The notes under the pieces were generated by a model that did no database searches, was not told where the DNA came from, and was given only the letters and a program-made list of their open reading frames with translations. This document shows, piece after piece, positions 54,810 through 64,000 of a stretch of 64,000 bases of DNA. The stretch's first letter is position 1, and the number at the start of each line of letters is the position of its first letter. The position numbers and the translations under genes were made by a program. This DNA comes from Anaerobacillus sp. CMMVII (GTDB lineage Bacteria; Bacillota; Bacilli; Bacillales; Anaerobacillaceae). The DNA lies in NCBI RefSeq assembly GCF_025377685.1, contig NZ_JACEHK010000003.1, positions 1-64,000 on the forward strand, given 5' to 3'.

Positions 54810-56729
54810 TCACTCGATATTACCACTTACATTCCATAAAATAACATTTGGCTCCTCATTGAGTAAGACGGAATAGATTGCCAAGAGTTCCCGCCCATTA
54901 GGGGCAAAGGAGATGTTCAAGACTTCGTTGCTAAATTGGTTTGCTCTTTGTTGTCTATCATTGTATGCGGTAATTAACGTTTCAACTAATTCAAAATTAG
55001 TTGTTTCGTAAATATAAATACTGCCATTTTTGCAACTTATCGCAAGCAAACGACCACTAGGGTTATACGTCATATCCGTAATGGCATCAGGCGCTTCTAA
55101 TCGATTAGAGATTGAGCCGTCATCCATATTCCAGATATCAACGATATTATTATTGTAGTCAATAGAATTTAGGGCAGCCAATTGACTGCTACTAACACTA
55201 GGGTTTACTAAAGCTACACCATAATACGAATCGCTTTCTAGGACATTAATTGTTTCTCCAGTGTCTATATCCATGACATAAATATCCCCACTCGCAAACA
55301 CGACATTTTTGTCATCTGGTGTAATATCTACTGCACCAAGTCTTACATGGTAAACGTCATAACATGTAGATTGGATTGTTGTGAGATTTACGGAACACTT
55401 TTGGTAATCATACTTTGTATAGATAAGCCTCTCACCACTGTTTGTTACCCTCATATCATATTTATCCCTGAGTAGGCCATACCCTGCGTAATAGTCATCA
55501 TGGGGAATAAGCCTTTTTTCATCAGTAGCTTTGAAATCACTATTGTACATTTTCAAGTAATCGCCTTCTAACTCTCCTAAGCCTTCTCGTAAAAATAATA
55601 GTGGTCCAACAAACTCTTTTTTGATAGTACCGGCAGAACGGTCTAGTAGGTAGGAGTCCATGGTGAGCCATTCCCCGTCATCGGACCAGCTAATATGAGC
55701 AGTTTCCAACAGATCCTCTATATTTGCTGACCAAATCATGTTGGTAACTTCGACATTTATTTTTGCTATCTGTCCGAAAGCATTGGCAGAAATAGTTGCT
55801 TTTCCAATCGATTTTCCTGTTATAACTCCATTTTTATTGACGCTGACAATTTCAGGATTGCTTGAGGAAAACACCAGCTCAGGAGCAGTCCCTTCAGGAA
55901 TATTCTTTAATTCTATTTGTAACTCCTCAGAATGATAAAGACCAATTTTAGGATTGGGTAAGGATAAGATAATAGAGGGTGGTAACATATTAGCAGGTTC
56001 CTTTTTCTTATCATTTTCTTCAGTAGGAGGTTCACTTACTATACTCGAGATCGAGGTTTTATCCGAATTTTCTATGACCTTTTGATTCATAAAAGCAGGT
56101 GATGCGACATCAAATTTTGGCATCACAAAGATTAGGACTGACATAATACTAGTGACTCCTGCTGTCCAGAATAAAATTTTCTTCAGTTTTATGAGCCTTC
56201 TTTCTCTTCGCTCTGCCAAGAGTAATTCATATCTTCTTCGTTCTTCCATAATCTTTTGGACAAGGTTATAGCAACTCTCAATGTGATCATTACCAGCTTT
56301 TTGGGTTAACGCATAGCCAATACTAGCTGAAATTGCTTGTCCTACAAAAGGGATATACTTACCCAAAGTCTTTACCGCTTGCTTTCCAGCTTCCTTCTTA
56401 ATAAATCGTTTTCCTAGTTCCTTTAAAGCAGCCTCTTTTAATTGTTTGCCCACGGTTTGTTTTAGGATGTGGGTACCGTATTTCTGTACAGACCGATAGA
56501 CAATTTTTTGAGTATGGTTGTCGAGTTGTCTAATATGCTCTCTAGATAATCCAAACTCGCGATTTATCTTAGGTATCATCTCTGTGAAAATAGCAAGGTC
56601 AGCAGCTATATCAAGTCCTGGAATGGGTGTCAATGCAGATGCCCCTGAAGCGGCAGCACGGCTATTAACTATTTTCTTACATTCCCCTTTAATAATATCT
56701 AGTTCTTCAACTGAATTGGGTATTGGCAT
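54810..56729 (-). CDS. Membrane protein with DUF697-like N-terminus, Ig-like domain and probable beta-propeller
   Basis: 639 residues from ATG 56729, chosen because AAGGAG lies 9 nt upstream; ATGs at 56750 and 56762 lack a site. Residues ~20-165 resemble the hydrophobic GTPase-associated DUF697-type region (ASGASALTPIPGLDIAADLA, FTEMIPKINREFGLSREHI, YIPFVGQAISASIGYALTQ). A membrane segment follows (~185-203), then a Big_2-type Ig-like domain (SSSNPEIVSVNKNGVITGKS, ~280-335), then ~300 residues of WD40/propeller-like repeats (ISWSDDGEWLTM, DKNVVFASGDIYVMDIDTGE, MTYNPSGRLLAISCKNGSIY, ISFAPNGRELLAIYS). Function unknown; it would sense or bind outside or at the membrane. It points towards the dynamin/HerA island. 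Confidence 0.75.
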   Translation of the reverse strand: MPIPNSVEELDIIKGECKKIVNSRAAASGASALTPIPGLDIAADLAIFTEMIPKINREFGLSREHIRQLDNHTQKIVYRSVQKYGTHILKQTVGKQLKEAALKELGKRFIKKEAGKQAVKTLGKYIPFVGQAISASIGYALTQKAGNDHIESCYNLVQKIMEERRRYELLLAERRERRLIKLKKILFWTAGVTSIMSVLIFVMPKFDVASPAFMNQKVIENSDKTSISSIVSEPPTEENDKKKEPANMLPPSIILSLPNPKIGLYHSEELQIELKNIPEGTAPELVFSSSNPEIVSVNKNGVITGKSIGKATISANAFGQIAKINVEVTNMIWSANIEDLLETAHISWSDDGEWLTMDSYLLDRSAGTIKKEFVGPLLFLREGLGELEGDYLKMYNSDFKATDEKRLIPHDDYYAGYGLLRDKYDMRVTNSGERLIYTKYDYQKCSVNLTTIQSTCYDVYHVRLGAVDITPDDKNVVFASGDIYVMDIDTGETINVLESDSYYGVALVNPSVSSSQLAALNSIDYNNNIVDIWNMDDGSISNRLEAPDAITDMTYNPSGRLLAISCKNGSIYIYETTNFELVETLITAYNDRQQRANQFSNEVLNISFAPNGRELLAIYSVLLNEEPNVILWNVSGNIE

Positions 56730-56804
56730 ATGTAAATTCTCCTTGTTCATGTGTGGTTTCATGCGGTCTACTTTTCTTAATTTCTATTATATATGAATTC
56801 TGCT

Positions 56805-56875
56805 AAAGCGTGGGCAGGGTTCTGGCGCTTCATCTAGCTTACCAAATGGGGAAGCACCAGAACCGTCCCCACGCT
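56805..56875. repeat. Inverted pair of REP-like elements
   Basis: Plus copy 56805-56832 (core altered to GGGCAGGGTTCTGG) and inverted copy 56849-56875, between divergent genes. Confidence 0.75.
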
Positions 56876-57036
56876 GCGCTAATTTTCCCTTCCCAATTGA
56901 CAAAAAATAACTATAATTAAGATTAATAGAATACTTCTGCAACCTAATAGAACAGGAGATAAGGCTAACCTTAGTACTCGGTTTCATTGGAGCAAAGTAA
57001 TATCTACATTAGGTATCAATGAAACGGAGGATGTAC

Positions 57037-60000
57037 ATGAAAAGTATTGTCTTTAAAAGTCTTGTATTAACTTTTCTTTTTTTAGTTTTAGTAGGTACAT
57101 ATTCTAACGCAGAAGGGAAATTTAAGTCCGAAGTTCCTGAAGGATATACGGGAATTTATACGATCGAGGATTTAGAGAAGGTTCGTGAAAGGCTAAACGG
57201 TAAGTACATTATCATGAACCACCTTGATTTAACAAAGGCAACGTCAGAAGGTGGAATATATTTTAGAGACGGGCAAGGGTGGGAGCCGATTGGAACGGAG
57301 AGTGCCCCTTTTACAGGGGAACTTGACGGAAATGGCTATCAAATTAGCGGACTAAGGGTATCGATGCAATCTGATAAGACGATTTATGCTGGTCTTTTTG
57401 GTTATATGAGAAATGGAATAGTTAAAAATGTTGAGTTGGTAAATGCGAACGTGAAGGCTAATAATACGTCATTTGAAAATGCAAACTCTTATTCTTATGC
57501 TGGCGGGCTAGTGGGGTATGCCTATAATGCCACGATTATCAACTCTTCAGTATCTGGGGAAGTGGAGTCTCAGTCTCTATTTCAAGGGTATGCAGGCGGC
57601 TTGGCTGGCTATGTGAATACGGCATTCAACCAACAATCATTAGTGTCAGGAAGCTTTAACGCAGCGACGATCAAGGCGCAAAATTCTGCAGGTGGATTAG
57701 TTGGAGAAGCTTACAGGCTAGCGGTCCAACATTCTTCTAACGAAGGGATGATCCAGTCGAAAAATGCAGGGGGAATAATTGGGTATGCTAGATCGAACTC
57801 TATTATCACAAACGGAGTAAATAAAGGTACAGTCATTCCAATCTCTTATGGTGGTGGAATTGTTGGAGATATTTGGTCATCATCAATTAGTCATAGCCGA
57901 AATGAAGGAGACGTGACAAGTTCTGCTCAAGGTGCAAGCAGTGGTGGTATTGCTGGTGGGGTAAGCTCTTCGATGATTACAGAAAGCAGCAACAGTGGCC
58001 AAGTGAGAAATACCGGTAGTTCCTCCTACTCCGGAGGCATTGCTGGTAACAGCCAAGGTAACACTTCTTTTGTAAAGGTTTATAATACTGGTGGGATTAT
58101 CTCGGGTTCTTATGGAGGTGGAATTGTCGGATCTGCGTATACAACGATCATTAATCAAGCTTATAATGCTGGGCCAATCCAAACAAGGTATGGGGGAGGA
58201 ATTGCTGGCTGGGCTTCCAGTACTACCATTCAAGAAACGTATAATAATGCGGATATAAGTACCAATTACCAGGCTGGCGGTTTAGTAGCTATTGGTAGAA
58301 ATGGAACGATAGAAAATAGCTATAACTTTGGGCAAATCTTTCGCTTACCCGGTACTTTTTTGTTTTATGAAGGTGGAGTAGCGGGTGAACATGATGGGAC
58401 AATTTCCAACACCTATTATCTTGAAAAACATACGGGAGGAATTGGAAAAGGAGGAGACAAAGGTACAAGTCTAACTTTTCATGACTTCTTGGAACGCGCC
58501 TCTTTTGTAGGCTTTGATTTTAACACTGTATGGATAATCAATGAAACTAATGAATATAAACTACCAGAACTTCAAATGGCTCAGTATCAAGGAGCGGAAA
58601 AGGAGACTAGTATCCTTCTTGTTTCACATCCAGAAAAAACTAATTATGTTCAAGGAGACCTCCTTGATCTAACAGGAGCAGTGCTTCATGCCTATACGAA
58701 TTATGGCAATGAGTATGAGGTAACTATCACTCCTGATATGATTAGTGGATTTAATCCTAATAAACCTGGCTATCAGTCGATTACGATTAACTATAACGGT
58801 CATTCGACTGGATATACTGTTTTTGTACAAGCTACTTATCAAGTGACCTTTAAAGACTATGATGGAACGGTTCTCAAGGTTGAAACGGTATTGGATGGCT
58901 CGTCAGCTACACCGCCAATTCCAGTAAGAGATGGATACACATTTATCGGTTGGAATGGCAATTTTACAAATGTTACGTCTAATCGAACGATCACAGCACG
59001 ATATGAGGCACTGATCTATACGGTCACATACATGGACCATGATAAGGTTTTATTTGCTGAGACATATTACTATGATTCAGAAGTTTGGAGTTCGACCATT
59101 CCAGAAAAGACTGGATATACGTTTATCGGTTGGTACCAAGACAAGGAATTAAAAAATAAATTTACTTTTTCGGGTGGAATTCGTTCCGATATGGTCGTGT
59201 ATGCGAAATTTATGAAGAACCCAAATGCACCTTCGAACGTAAAGGTAACGTCGGTTGACTATCATAAAATAAATATTCAATTTACTAAGGTTAGTGGTGT
59301 AGATGGCTACGAAATTCATTTGGCAACTGCGAAAAGTGGGCCATATAACTCTATTTATGGACTAGACGCAGCGACTTCTAACATTGACTGGTGGTTTTTA
59401 GAACCAGGAAAAACATATTATTTTAAGGTTAGAAGCTATAAAGAAGTTGATCATCAACGGATCTATAGCCCATTTTCGGAGGTTTTTAGTGCAAAGTCGG
59501 TTTTACCGACAGTTAAATCTCTTAAGGCTGCCCCTACTAGCTTCAATAAAATTAAGCTTAGCTGGAGGCAAGTCGATAGTGCCGAGGGCTATATCATTTA
59601 TCGTGCTACCTCACAAACAGGGACCTATACTAAGGTGAAAACGATTACGAGCCCATATACCTTAACATATACAAATAGAGAATTGGCCACTGGCAGCACC
59701 TACTATTACAAAGTAAGGTCATACAGAACTGTTGATGGCAAAAAGATCTATAGCCCGTATTCAACTGTAGTTAATAGCAAAGTGACGTTGGCGAAGGTAA
59801 ATCCTCCTAAAGTAGCCTCAGCTGCTTTTGATAAAATAAAAATAAGCTGGGATCAAGTGAGCGGAGCAAATGGCTACCAGATTTACCGTGCTACTTCGCA
59901 AACAGGCACGTATAGTAAAGTAGGTACCGTTACAAGTGGCAGCACTAAAACCTACACAAATAGGGGCGTTGAAACTGGCAGGACCTATTACTACAAAGTA

Positions 60001-60354
60001 CGCGCTTATCGAGTTGTCAACGGAAAGAACGTATACGGTGCATTTTCGACGGTTACGAGTGGAAAATCGGTGCTTTCCGTACCAACCAATCCACTAGTCA
60101 CGAAGAAAAATGGAACAACCGCAACCATTGCTTGGTCCAGAGTATCCGGAGCAAGCGGCTATGAAATCCATCGTGCCACTTCGAAAACAGGAACATACAG
60201 TAGAGTTAAGACAATTACAAGCGGCAGCACGATCAAGTTTGACAACACCAATCTAACCAAGGGCAAAACATACTACTACAAAATCCGAGCCTACCGAACA
60301 GTCAACGGAAAAAAAGTATACAGCCCTTACACAGGCGTAAAGGTGTGGAAATAG
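57037..60354 (+). CDS. Large secreted protein with GLUG, Ig-like, InlB-type and FN3 repeats
   Basis: 1105 residues from ATG 57037, six bases after GGAGG, giving a signal peptide (KSIVFKSLVLTFLFLVLVGT). Residues ~50-480 hold about ten GLUG-like units (GGLVGYAYNATIINSSVSGE, GGIVGSAYTTIINQAYNAG), probably a beta-helix. A Big_3-like domain (~525-595) is followed by two InlB/Flg_new-type repeats (VTFKDYDGT...GYTFIGWNGNF; GYTFIGWYQDKEL) and four FN3 domains very like those of the VanY protein at 5.3-7 kb. No LPXTG or SLH anchor. Likely adhesion or surface layering (inference). Confidence 0.85.
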   Translation: MKSIVFKSLVLTFLFLVLVGTYSNAEGKFKSEVPEGYTGIYTIEDLEKVRERLNGKYIIMNHLDLTKATSEGGIYFRDGQGWEPIGTESAPFTGELDGNGYQISGLRVSMQSDKTIYAGLFGYMRNGIVKNVELVNANVKANNTSFENANSYSYAGGLVGYAYNATIINSSVSGEVESQSLFQGYAGGLAGYVNTAFNQQSLVSGSFNAATIKAQNSAGGLVGEAYRLAVQHSSNEGMIQSKNAGGIIGYARSNSIITNGVNKGTVIPISYGGGIVGDIWSSSISHSRNEGDVTSSAQGASSGGIAGGVSSSMITESSNSGQVRNTGSSSYSGGIAGNSQGNTSFVKVYNTGGIISGSYGGGIVGSAYTTIINQAYNAGPIQTRYGGGIAGWASSTTIQETYNNADISTNYQAGGLVAIGRNGTIENSYNFGQIFRLPGTFLFYEGGVAGEHDGTISNTYYLEKHTGGIGKGGDKGTSLTFHDFLERASFVGFDFNTVWIINETNEYKLPELQMAQYQGAEKETSILLVSHPEKTNYVQGDLLDLTGAVLHAYTNYGNEYEVTITPDMISGFNPNKPGYQSITINYNGHSTGYTVFVQATYQVTFKDYDGTVLKVETVLDGSSATPPIPVRDGYTFIGWNGNFTNVTSNRTITARYEALIYTVTYMDHDKVLFAETYYYDSEVWSSTIPEKTGYTFIGWYQDKELKNKFTFSGGIRSDMVVYAKFMKNPNAPSNVKVTSVDYHKINIQFTKVSGVDGYEIHLATAKSGPYNSIYGLDAATSNIDWWFLEPGKTYYFKVRSYKEVDHQRIYSPFSEVFSAKSVLPTVKSLKAAPTSFNKIKLSWRQVDSAEGYIIYRATSQTGTYTKVKTITSPYTLTYTNRELATGSTYYYKVRSYRTVDGKKIYSPYSTVVNSKVTLAKVNPPKVASAAFDKIKISWDQVSGANGYQIYRATSQTGTYSKVGTVTSGSTKTYTNRGVETGRTYYYKVRAYRVVNGKNVYGAFSTVTSGKSVLSVPTNPLVTKKNGTTATIAWSRVSGASGYEIHRATSKTGTYSRVKTITSGSTIKFDNTNLTKGKTYYYKIRAYRTVNGKKVYSPYTGVKVWK

Positions 60355-60357
60355 TAG

Positions 60358-60385
60358 CAAGCGTGGGGACGGTTCTGCTGCTTCC
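60358..60385 (+). repeat. REP-like element
   Basis: CAAGCGTGGGGACGGTTCTG with CTGCTTCC just after the surface-protein stop. Confidence 0.8.
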
Positions 60386-60407
60386 AAATGGTGAGGGAAC
60401 TTAAAGT

Positions 60408-60440
60408 AACCCAGCGGAGATAGCTCTGCTGGGTTATTTC
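60408..60440 (+). terminator. Rho-independent terminator
   Basis: Arms AACCCAGCGGAG / CTCTGCTGGGTT, 4-nt loop, then ATTTC. Nothing else is seen between 60441 and 60700. Confidence 0.7.
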
Positions 60441-60714
60441 TTTGATGGTCGGTGTAACTTGGGAGAGGAATAAAGGGAGCTTCGATTTTTAAATATACAA
60501 GTATTTCCCCAGGACAGATAACCATTCACACCAATACAACCTTTATGGGGAAAATCAAGAAACCTACAAAATAAACGATTTCGCCACTATATTTTGAACG
60601 GAGAAAGCGTTGTAGAGCTTCTTTAAGAAGGAAGAGGGCATGTTTAGAATAATATACTAAAGGAAGATCTCTACTGTAAAAGGATTTTAGCTAATGTAAG
60701 GAAGGGAAAATATT

Positions 60715-60996
60715 ATGAAAAAGATATTATTTTTAAACGAAATTACAAGTAAAGAGTTGCATCAAAGTGTTAATAAGCAGTTGGAAATTAAAAATCGATT
60801 ATTAAAAATGTTATATGAAAATACAAACCATAGATTAAATCCAAGAGAATTAAGTCTCTTACAAAACAAATATCAAGAACAGATATTTATACTAGACCTT
60901 ATTCAGAATAAACTTCATTTAGTTACAAATCGACAAGGAGTTCAAGAAATAAATAGATTAATAGAAAAATATAGTCAGATTGAAAGTGAAACATGA
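60715..60996 (+). CDS. Unknown small helical protein (93 residues)
   Basis: ATG after GGAAGGGAAAATATT. The product is almost entirely helical and charged (TSKELHQSVNKQLEIKNRLL, LSLLQNKYQEQIFILDLIQN), with a short hydrophobic start that is not a signal peptide. Sporulation or cytoskeletal coiled-coil proteins have this look, but no family is recognised. Stands alone. Confidence 0.6.
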   Translation: MKKILFLNEITSKELHQSVNKQLEIKNRLLKMLYENTNHRLNPRELSLLQNKYQEQIFILDLIQNKLHLVTNRQGVQEINRLIEKYSQIESET

Positions 60997-61090
60997 AGCG
61001 TGGGGAATTTAACCGTGGGGACGGTTCTGCTGCTTCATCAGGTTTCTAGCTTTCTAGATGAGGAAGCACGAGAACCGTCCCCACGCTTCC
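60994..61090. repeat. Inverted pair of REP-like elements
   Basis: Plus copy ending at 61036, with a small internal duplication (GCGTGGGGAATTTAACCGTG), and inverted copy 61061-61090. They lie between convergent genes and could terminate both. Confidence 0.8.
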
Positions 61091-61096
61091 AAAAAA

Positions 61097-61834
61097 CTAC
61101 TCTAACTCATAATCCGGTATGGTAGATAAATATTGTAAGTGGTGTTCTCCGAATCCATGTCCCGTTCCATTTGGCGAGTTTGGAAAACTCACTTCACGGT
61201 TCTCATCGTATGGCATCCACGCGAAATAGACGCTACTCGGCTGGAAAAAACTAAAGATTGATGGATCTGGTTGTTTTGAATTCTCTACCTTTAGAAAAGA
61301 ATCAAGAAAAGTCATCCAGTCATTCGGTAATGTAGTTACACCGTAGGAATTTTCTACTGTTTCGTAATCCACAGTAAAGCTAAGCTGAACTCTTGGTGAA
61401 TAGTGATGCACATCATAACTTACCCGATAGCCTCGTTTATTCACTAAGTAAATATCAAACTCCTTCATATCGTTGTCCACAGCGATATTCCAAACGACAA
61501 AATACTTGGAGGGGTCTTTCGGGTCAAGCTTCCAAACATAAGGTTGTTGAATAGTATTAATTTCACCGAGCTCCCAACTTCGATTTTTCCATATCCAAAA
61601 ACTTGAACCATGACGTCCATTTGAAATGAACGGAACAAACACATGTGTATCTCCTAAAAAAACGACATCCTGGACTTCAATTTCATGGCTAGGATAAAAG
61701 CTATTGATCCTTTCAATTAGGACATTCTCGGGTAGAAATTCTGTTGGTTTTGAAAAAAAGTAAAAATAACTACTCCCCATAACTACGAGTAAGATAGCAA
61801 TACTTGTAGGGATCCAGATTTTTTTCTGTTTCAT
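61097..61834 (-). CDS. Unknown membrane-anchored protein (245 residues)
   Basis: N-terminal anchor (KKIWIPTSIAILLVVMGSSY), then a soluble beta-rich domain (VFVPFISNGRHGSSFWIWKN, YVWKLDPKDPSKYFVVWNIA). Its start overlaps the previous stop (TAATG), so it is translated together with the upstream membrane protein. No recognised family. Confidence 0.7.
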   Translation of the reverse strand: MKQKKIWIPTSIAILLVVMGSSYFYFFSKPTEFLPENVLIERINSFYPSHEIEVQDVVFLGDTHVFVPFISNGRHGSSFWIWKNRSWELGEINTIQQPYVWKLDPKDPSKYFVVWNIAVDNDMKEFDIYLVNKRGYRVSYDVHHYSPRVQLSFTVDYETVENSYGVTTLPNDWMTFLDSFLKVENSKQPDPSIFSFFQPSSVYFAWMPYDENREVSFPNSPNGTGHGFGEHHLQYLSTIPDYELE

Positions 61835-62532
61835 TACTCATTGCCACCTTTCAAAAGCGATTGAGTACTGCGAAAATAGCGCTGTTTTTCAGAGGAATCT
61901 ATTAAAATACCTTTTCCGTCTTTTTCAACGTAAATCATCTTAGGAATTCCACTTCCCCATTTTGAAGAAGTCCCACTTAGGTAATAAGGAAATTGTTCCT
62001 CCCTTTCATTAGGCTCTACTTCAAACATTCCGTTATACCACTCTACACTATTAATTGGCTCTTCCACGAATGTTGTGAGCAGGTGCTGCAATTCGTTATC
62101 AAGTGTTACTTCCTTTGCGGAAGGGTGGAGTGGAAGAATAGCTGCATCTTCATAAGATGCAACAAATGTTGCGAGATCACTTTTCGGATAAACAGCATGA
62201 TGAAGCAGAACAGTTAAAATCGTAGTTGCAAGAAAAATAAAATTAGCAAAAAAACCAAGCCATGCAAAACGACGGTATTTTCCCCATGACCCTCTACTAG
62301 AGGCATACCAAAGTAAAATCCAGACCCCTAAAGGTAAAATTGGAATTTTAAAAATCGTACCCAACACGGGAAAGTTAAAAGAAAAAACAAATAACCCTAT
62401 CAATGTTGCGATAATAGCCTTCCAGATTTTCGGCTTTATCTCTTGTTTTTGATAATAATAGTAAATAAGAAATATCACCAAACCCCATGAAAAAATAGTC
62501 CCAAAAACTTCAATAATATTAACATCAAACAA
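61834..62532 (-). CDS. Unknown integral membrane protein (232 residues)
   Basis: TTG start at 62532 with AGGAGGG seven bases before. Four membrane segments in the first ~110 residues (VFGTIFSWGLVIFLIYYYY, AIIATLIGLFVFSFNFPVLG, LPLGVWILLWYAS, FFANFIFLATTILTVLL), then an extracytoplasmic tail. First gene of a two-gene minus-strand operon with the anchored protein. Function unknown. Confidence 0.72.
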   Translation of the reverse strand: MFDVNIIEVFGTIFSWGLVIFLIYYYYQKQEIKPKIWKAIIATLIGLFVFSFNFPVLGTIFKIPILPLGVWILLWYASSRGSWGKYRRFAWLGFFANFIFLATTILTVLLHHAVYPKSDLATFVASYEDAAILPLHPSAKEVTLDNELQHLLTTFVEEPINSVEWYNGMFEVEPNEREEQFPYYLSGTSSKWGSGIPKMIYVEKDGKGILIDSSEKQRYFRSTQSLLKGGNE

Positions 62533-62546
62533 ATATAACCCTCCTA

Positions 62547-62602
62547 GGAAGCGTGGGGACGGTTCTGCTGCTTCCTACGGAATCACCAGAACCGTCCGTC
62601 AC
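62547..62602. repeat. REP-like element with inverted half
   Basis: Full plus copy 62547-62575 followed by a truncated inverted copy (ACCAGAACCGTCCG) at 62584-62602; the spacer ACGGAATC is identical at 63473. Confidence 0.75.
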
Positions 62603-62763
62603 AACCAGTTATTAGTTCAAATATGATTAGTCTCATTGGCAGTAGGAACTGCCGATATATGGAAGCTATACCTAATTTACCAAAAATAAAGTAATTTGTC
62701 CCCACAAATCGTTGGAGGAATGCATATTATATTATATCCGAATCTATGAAAGGATTTGATTAT

Positions 62764-63444
62764 ATGGGATGTAATTGCTGTGGAGGTTGCGATAAGAAAA
62801 ATTGTAACAAGAAGTTAGATCGTTTAATCGACAAGTTGCAAAAAGCACGCCAAGATGCTCGTTGCGGAAATTTAAAGCAAGTGGAGTGTCGTTTAGCTGA
62901 ATCAATACGTTATATCAAAGAGGTTTTGCATTGTAGTAACAAACCGGTATTTCCACCTACACTGCTACCTGCTTGCGATCCGACAGGTGCGATTCCACTT
63001 ACGTCTGGATTAAACGGAGCCCCCTCAGGTACCTCAAATCTACTGCCAGGGAATAAGTACGTTTCTCCTTTCGGATTGGTCATGACTTGGACAGGTGATA
63101 CCATCACGGTGTGTGAAGTGCCTGGTAATGAGGCTAATGTATGGTCGATATCAGGTCCACCACTAATTATTACAAGTGGAATTGGAACGCAACAAAGAGT
63201 TCCGTCTTTAAATGGAAATCCACAAGCGGCAGCTGTAGGAATTAATGAGGGTTCGATACTTGTTTTTAGTGCTTCTGAAGTAAATGGCCCGATAACCAAT
63301 GCTAGATATGTTTCTAGTCCCGCCTCTCAAACGAGTGCAAGTTACCAAGGGTTTAATACAAGTGCAACAGAGTTTTACTTAAGCTCTAATGGTCGAACAA
63401 TCCTTGATTCTGGCTACACCCTAAGTGAAATGTTAGGAGTCTAG
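62764..63444 (+). CDS. Cys-rich protein, possible spore-surface component
   Basis: 226 residues from ATG 62764 (GAAAGGATTTGATT before it; an ATG at 62746 is possible). Starts MGCNCCGGCDKKNCNKK, followed by a helical ~60-residue region with further Cys (LKQVECRLAESIRYIKEVLH), then a Pro/Gly/Ser-rich beta domain (VSPFGLVMTWTGDTITVCEV ...). The Cys cluster and beta C-terminal domain recall spore coat or exosporium proteins, but no named family is matched. Single gene between REP copies. Confidence 0.6.
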   Translation: MGCNCCGGCDKKNCNKKLDRLIDKLQKARQDARCGNLKQVECRLAESIRYIKEVLHCSNKPVFPPTLLPACDPTGAIPLTSGLNGAPSGTSNLLPGNKYVSPFGLVMTWTGDTITVCEVPGNEANVWSISGPPLIITSGIGTQQRVPSLNGNPQAAAVGINEGSILVFSASEVNGPITNARYVSSPASQTSASYQGFNTSATEFYLSSNGRTILDSGYTLSEMLGV

Positions 63445-63495
63445 GAAGCGTGGGGACGGTTCTGCTGCTTCCTACGGAATCACCAGAACCGTCCC
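63444..63495. repeat. REP-like element with inverted half
   Basis: Plus copy 63444-63472, spacer ACGGAATC, truncated inverted copy 63481-63495. The arrangement is a near-duplicate of 62547-62602, so the two flank the Cys-rich gene in the same orientation. Confidence 0.75.
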
Positions 63496-63557
63496 TTTTC
63501 TTATTAAAAATTCTATGCTTTATTAGAAAAGGCAATTCTATAACCTTATTAAAAAGC

Positions 63558-64000
63558 TTATTCTGGATAAGATAATCTTTCTGCTTCATCGTGTAAATTT
63601 AAAGAACGTAATTGCTCTTTGAGGTACAGCTTAACTTCTTCATTATCAAATAGTAAACCCTTAGATTGAGCATCTCGCAAGAATACTAATTTTGATTCTA
63701 ACGTTGAGTTTTCAAAAAGAGTTTTACATTATTGATTGTTAAATTTTCCTCTTTTTCAAAATCAAAAATAGGAGGGTGCTTCACTTCGAGGTTTATATTT
63801 TGATTAACAACTCCGATACCGTCCTCTGTTGTTACAACAATCTCGTTCTCTCGTTCCTGTTTCACTTTCTGCAAATATTCATATAAAGAGTCTATTGGTT
63901 CGAGCTGAAATTTTTGAGTGAACATTTCACGGACTTTTGCTTGTCTTTCATTATTAAAATCAGTAGTTTCTTTAAATTCACTTTTATTTGTAGATATATC
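63558..64000 (-). CDS. Unknown protein, 5' end beyond window, one frameshift
   Basis: Open on the minus strand from the window edge through KFQLEPIDSLYEYLQKVKQE and VVNQNINLEVKHPPIFDFEK, then a frameshift near 63718 and NSTLESKLVFLRDAQSKGLL, EVKLYLKEQLRSLNLHDEAE to 63558. Acidic and hydrophilic. I do not recognise it. Confidence 0.55.

Overview
This window looks like chromosome from a low-GC, spore-forming member of the Bacillaceae. The evidence is an AT-rich composition, strong GGAGG-type ribosome sites with some TTG and GTG starts, the spore-germination pair cwlJ-gerQ, YvrJ/DUF2922/DUF1659 small genes, a YesL-family gene and Bacillus-style ABC sugar clusters. The sequence alone does not place it to genus. 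No rRNA, tRNA, CRISPR array or complete insertion sequence was seen.

Layout. 1-7 kb: a broken subtilisin-like protease with ten ~90-residue repeats, then a frameshifted VanY-type carboxypeptidase with FN3 domains. 7.4-13 kb (mostly minus strand): an NhaC antiporter, a YvrJ-DUF2922-DUF1659 cassette, a NUDIX hydrolase, an unknown protein and gerQ/cwlJ. 14-24 kb: a plus-strand pentose cluster with a DeoR regulator, a ribose-type ABC transporter, a PfkB kinase, a class II aldolase, a D-lyxose isomerase, AraD and an FGGY kinase; it fits catabolism of L-ribose and/or D-lyxose. 25-26 kb: a two-gene operon of unknown function. 27.7-39.2 kb: a LacI regulator, binding protein, two permeases, a small membrane protein, YesL, a GH3 beta-glucosidase and a GH94 phosphorylase, arranged like the sophoro-oligosaccharide (beta-1,2-glucan) loci of Listeria. 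39-45 kb: an MFS transporter, a third YvrJ cassette, two unknown small proteins, an MCP and a holin-like type I toxin locus.

46.1-54.4 kb is the most unusual part: six tightly packed plus-strand genes encoding two dynamin-like GTPases, a small double-TM protein, a 1083-aa HerA/FtsK-type ATPase with an embedded glycine-zipper membrane segment, an LHH-motif (HNH/EndoVII) nuclease and a SUKH-type immunity protein. It reads as one system that combines membrane remodelling, ATP-driven transport and a toxin/immunity pair. 54.8-64 kb holds a membrane protein with an Ig-like domain and a probable beta-propeller, a large GLUG/InlB/FN3 surface protein, two paired membrane proteins, a Cys-rich, possibly spore-surface protein, and a partial gene at the edge.

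The intergenic DNA is rich in repeats: more than twenty copies of a ~28-bp REP-like element, several ~20-bp palindromes, repeated terminator hairpins, multiple decayed YvrJ cassettes and at least four decayed or intact holin-like toxin loci. At least a dozen genes carry a single-base frameshift, often in a homopolymer, so indel errors in the assembly must be weighed against real gene decay.
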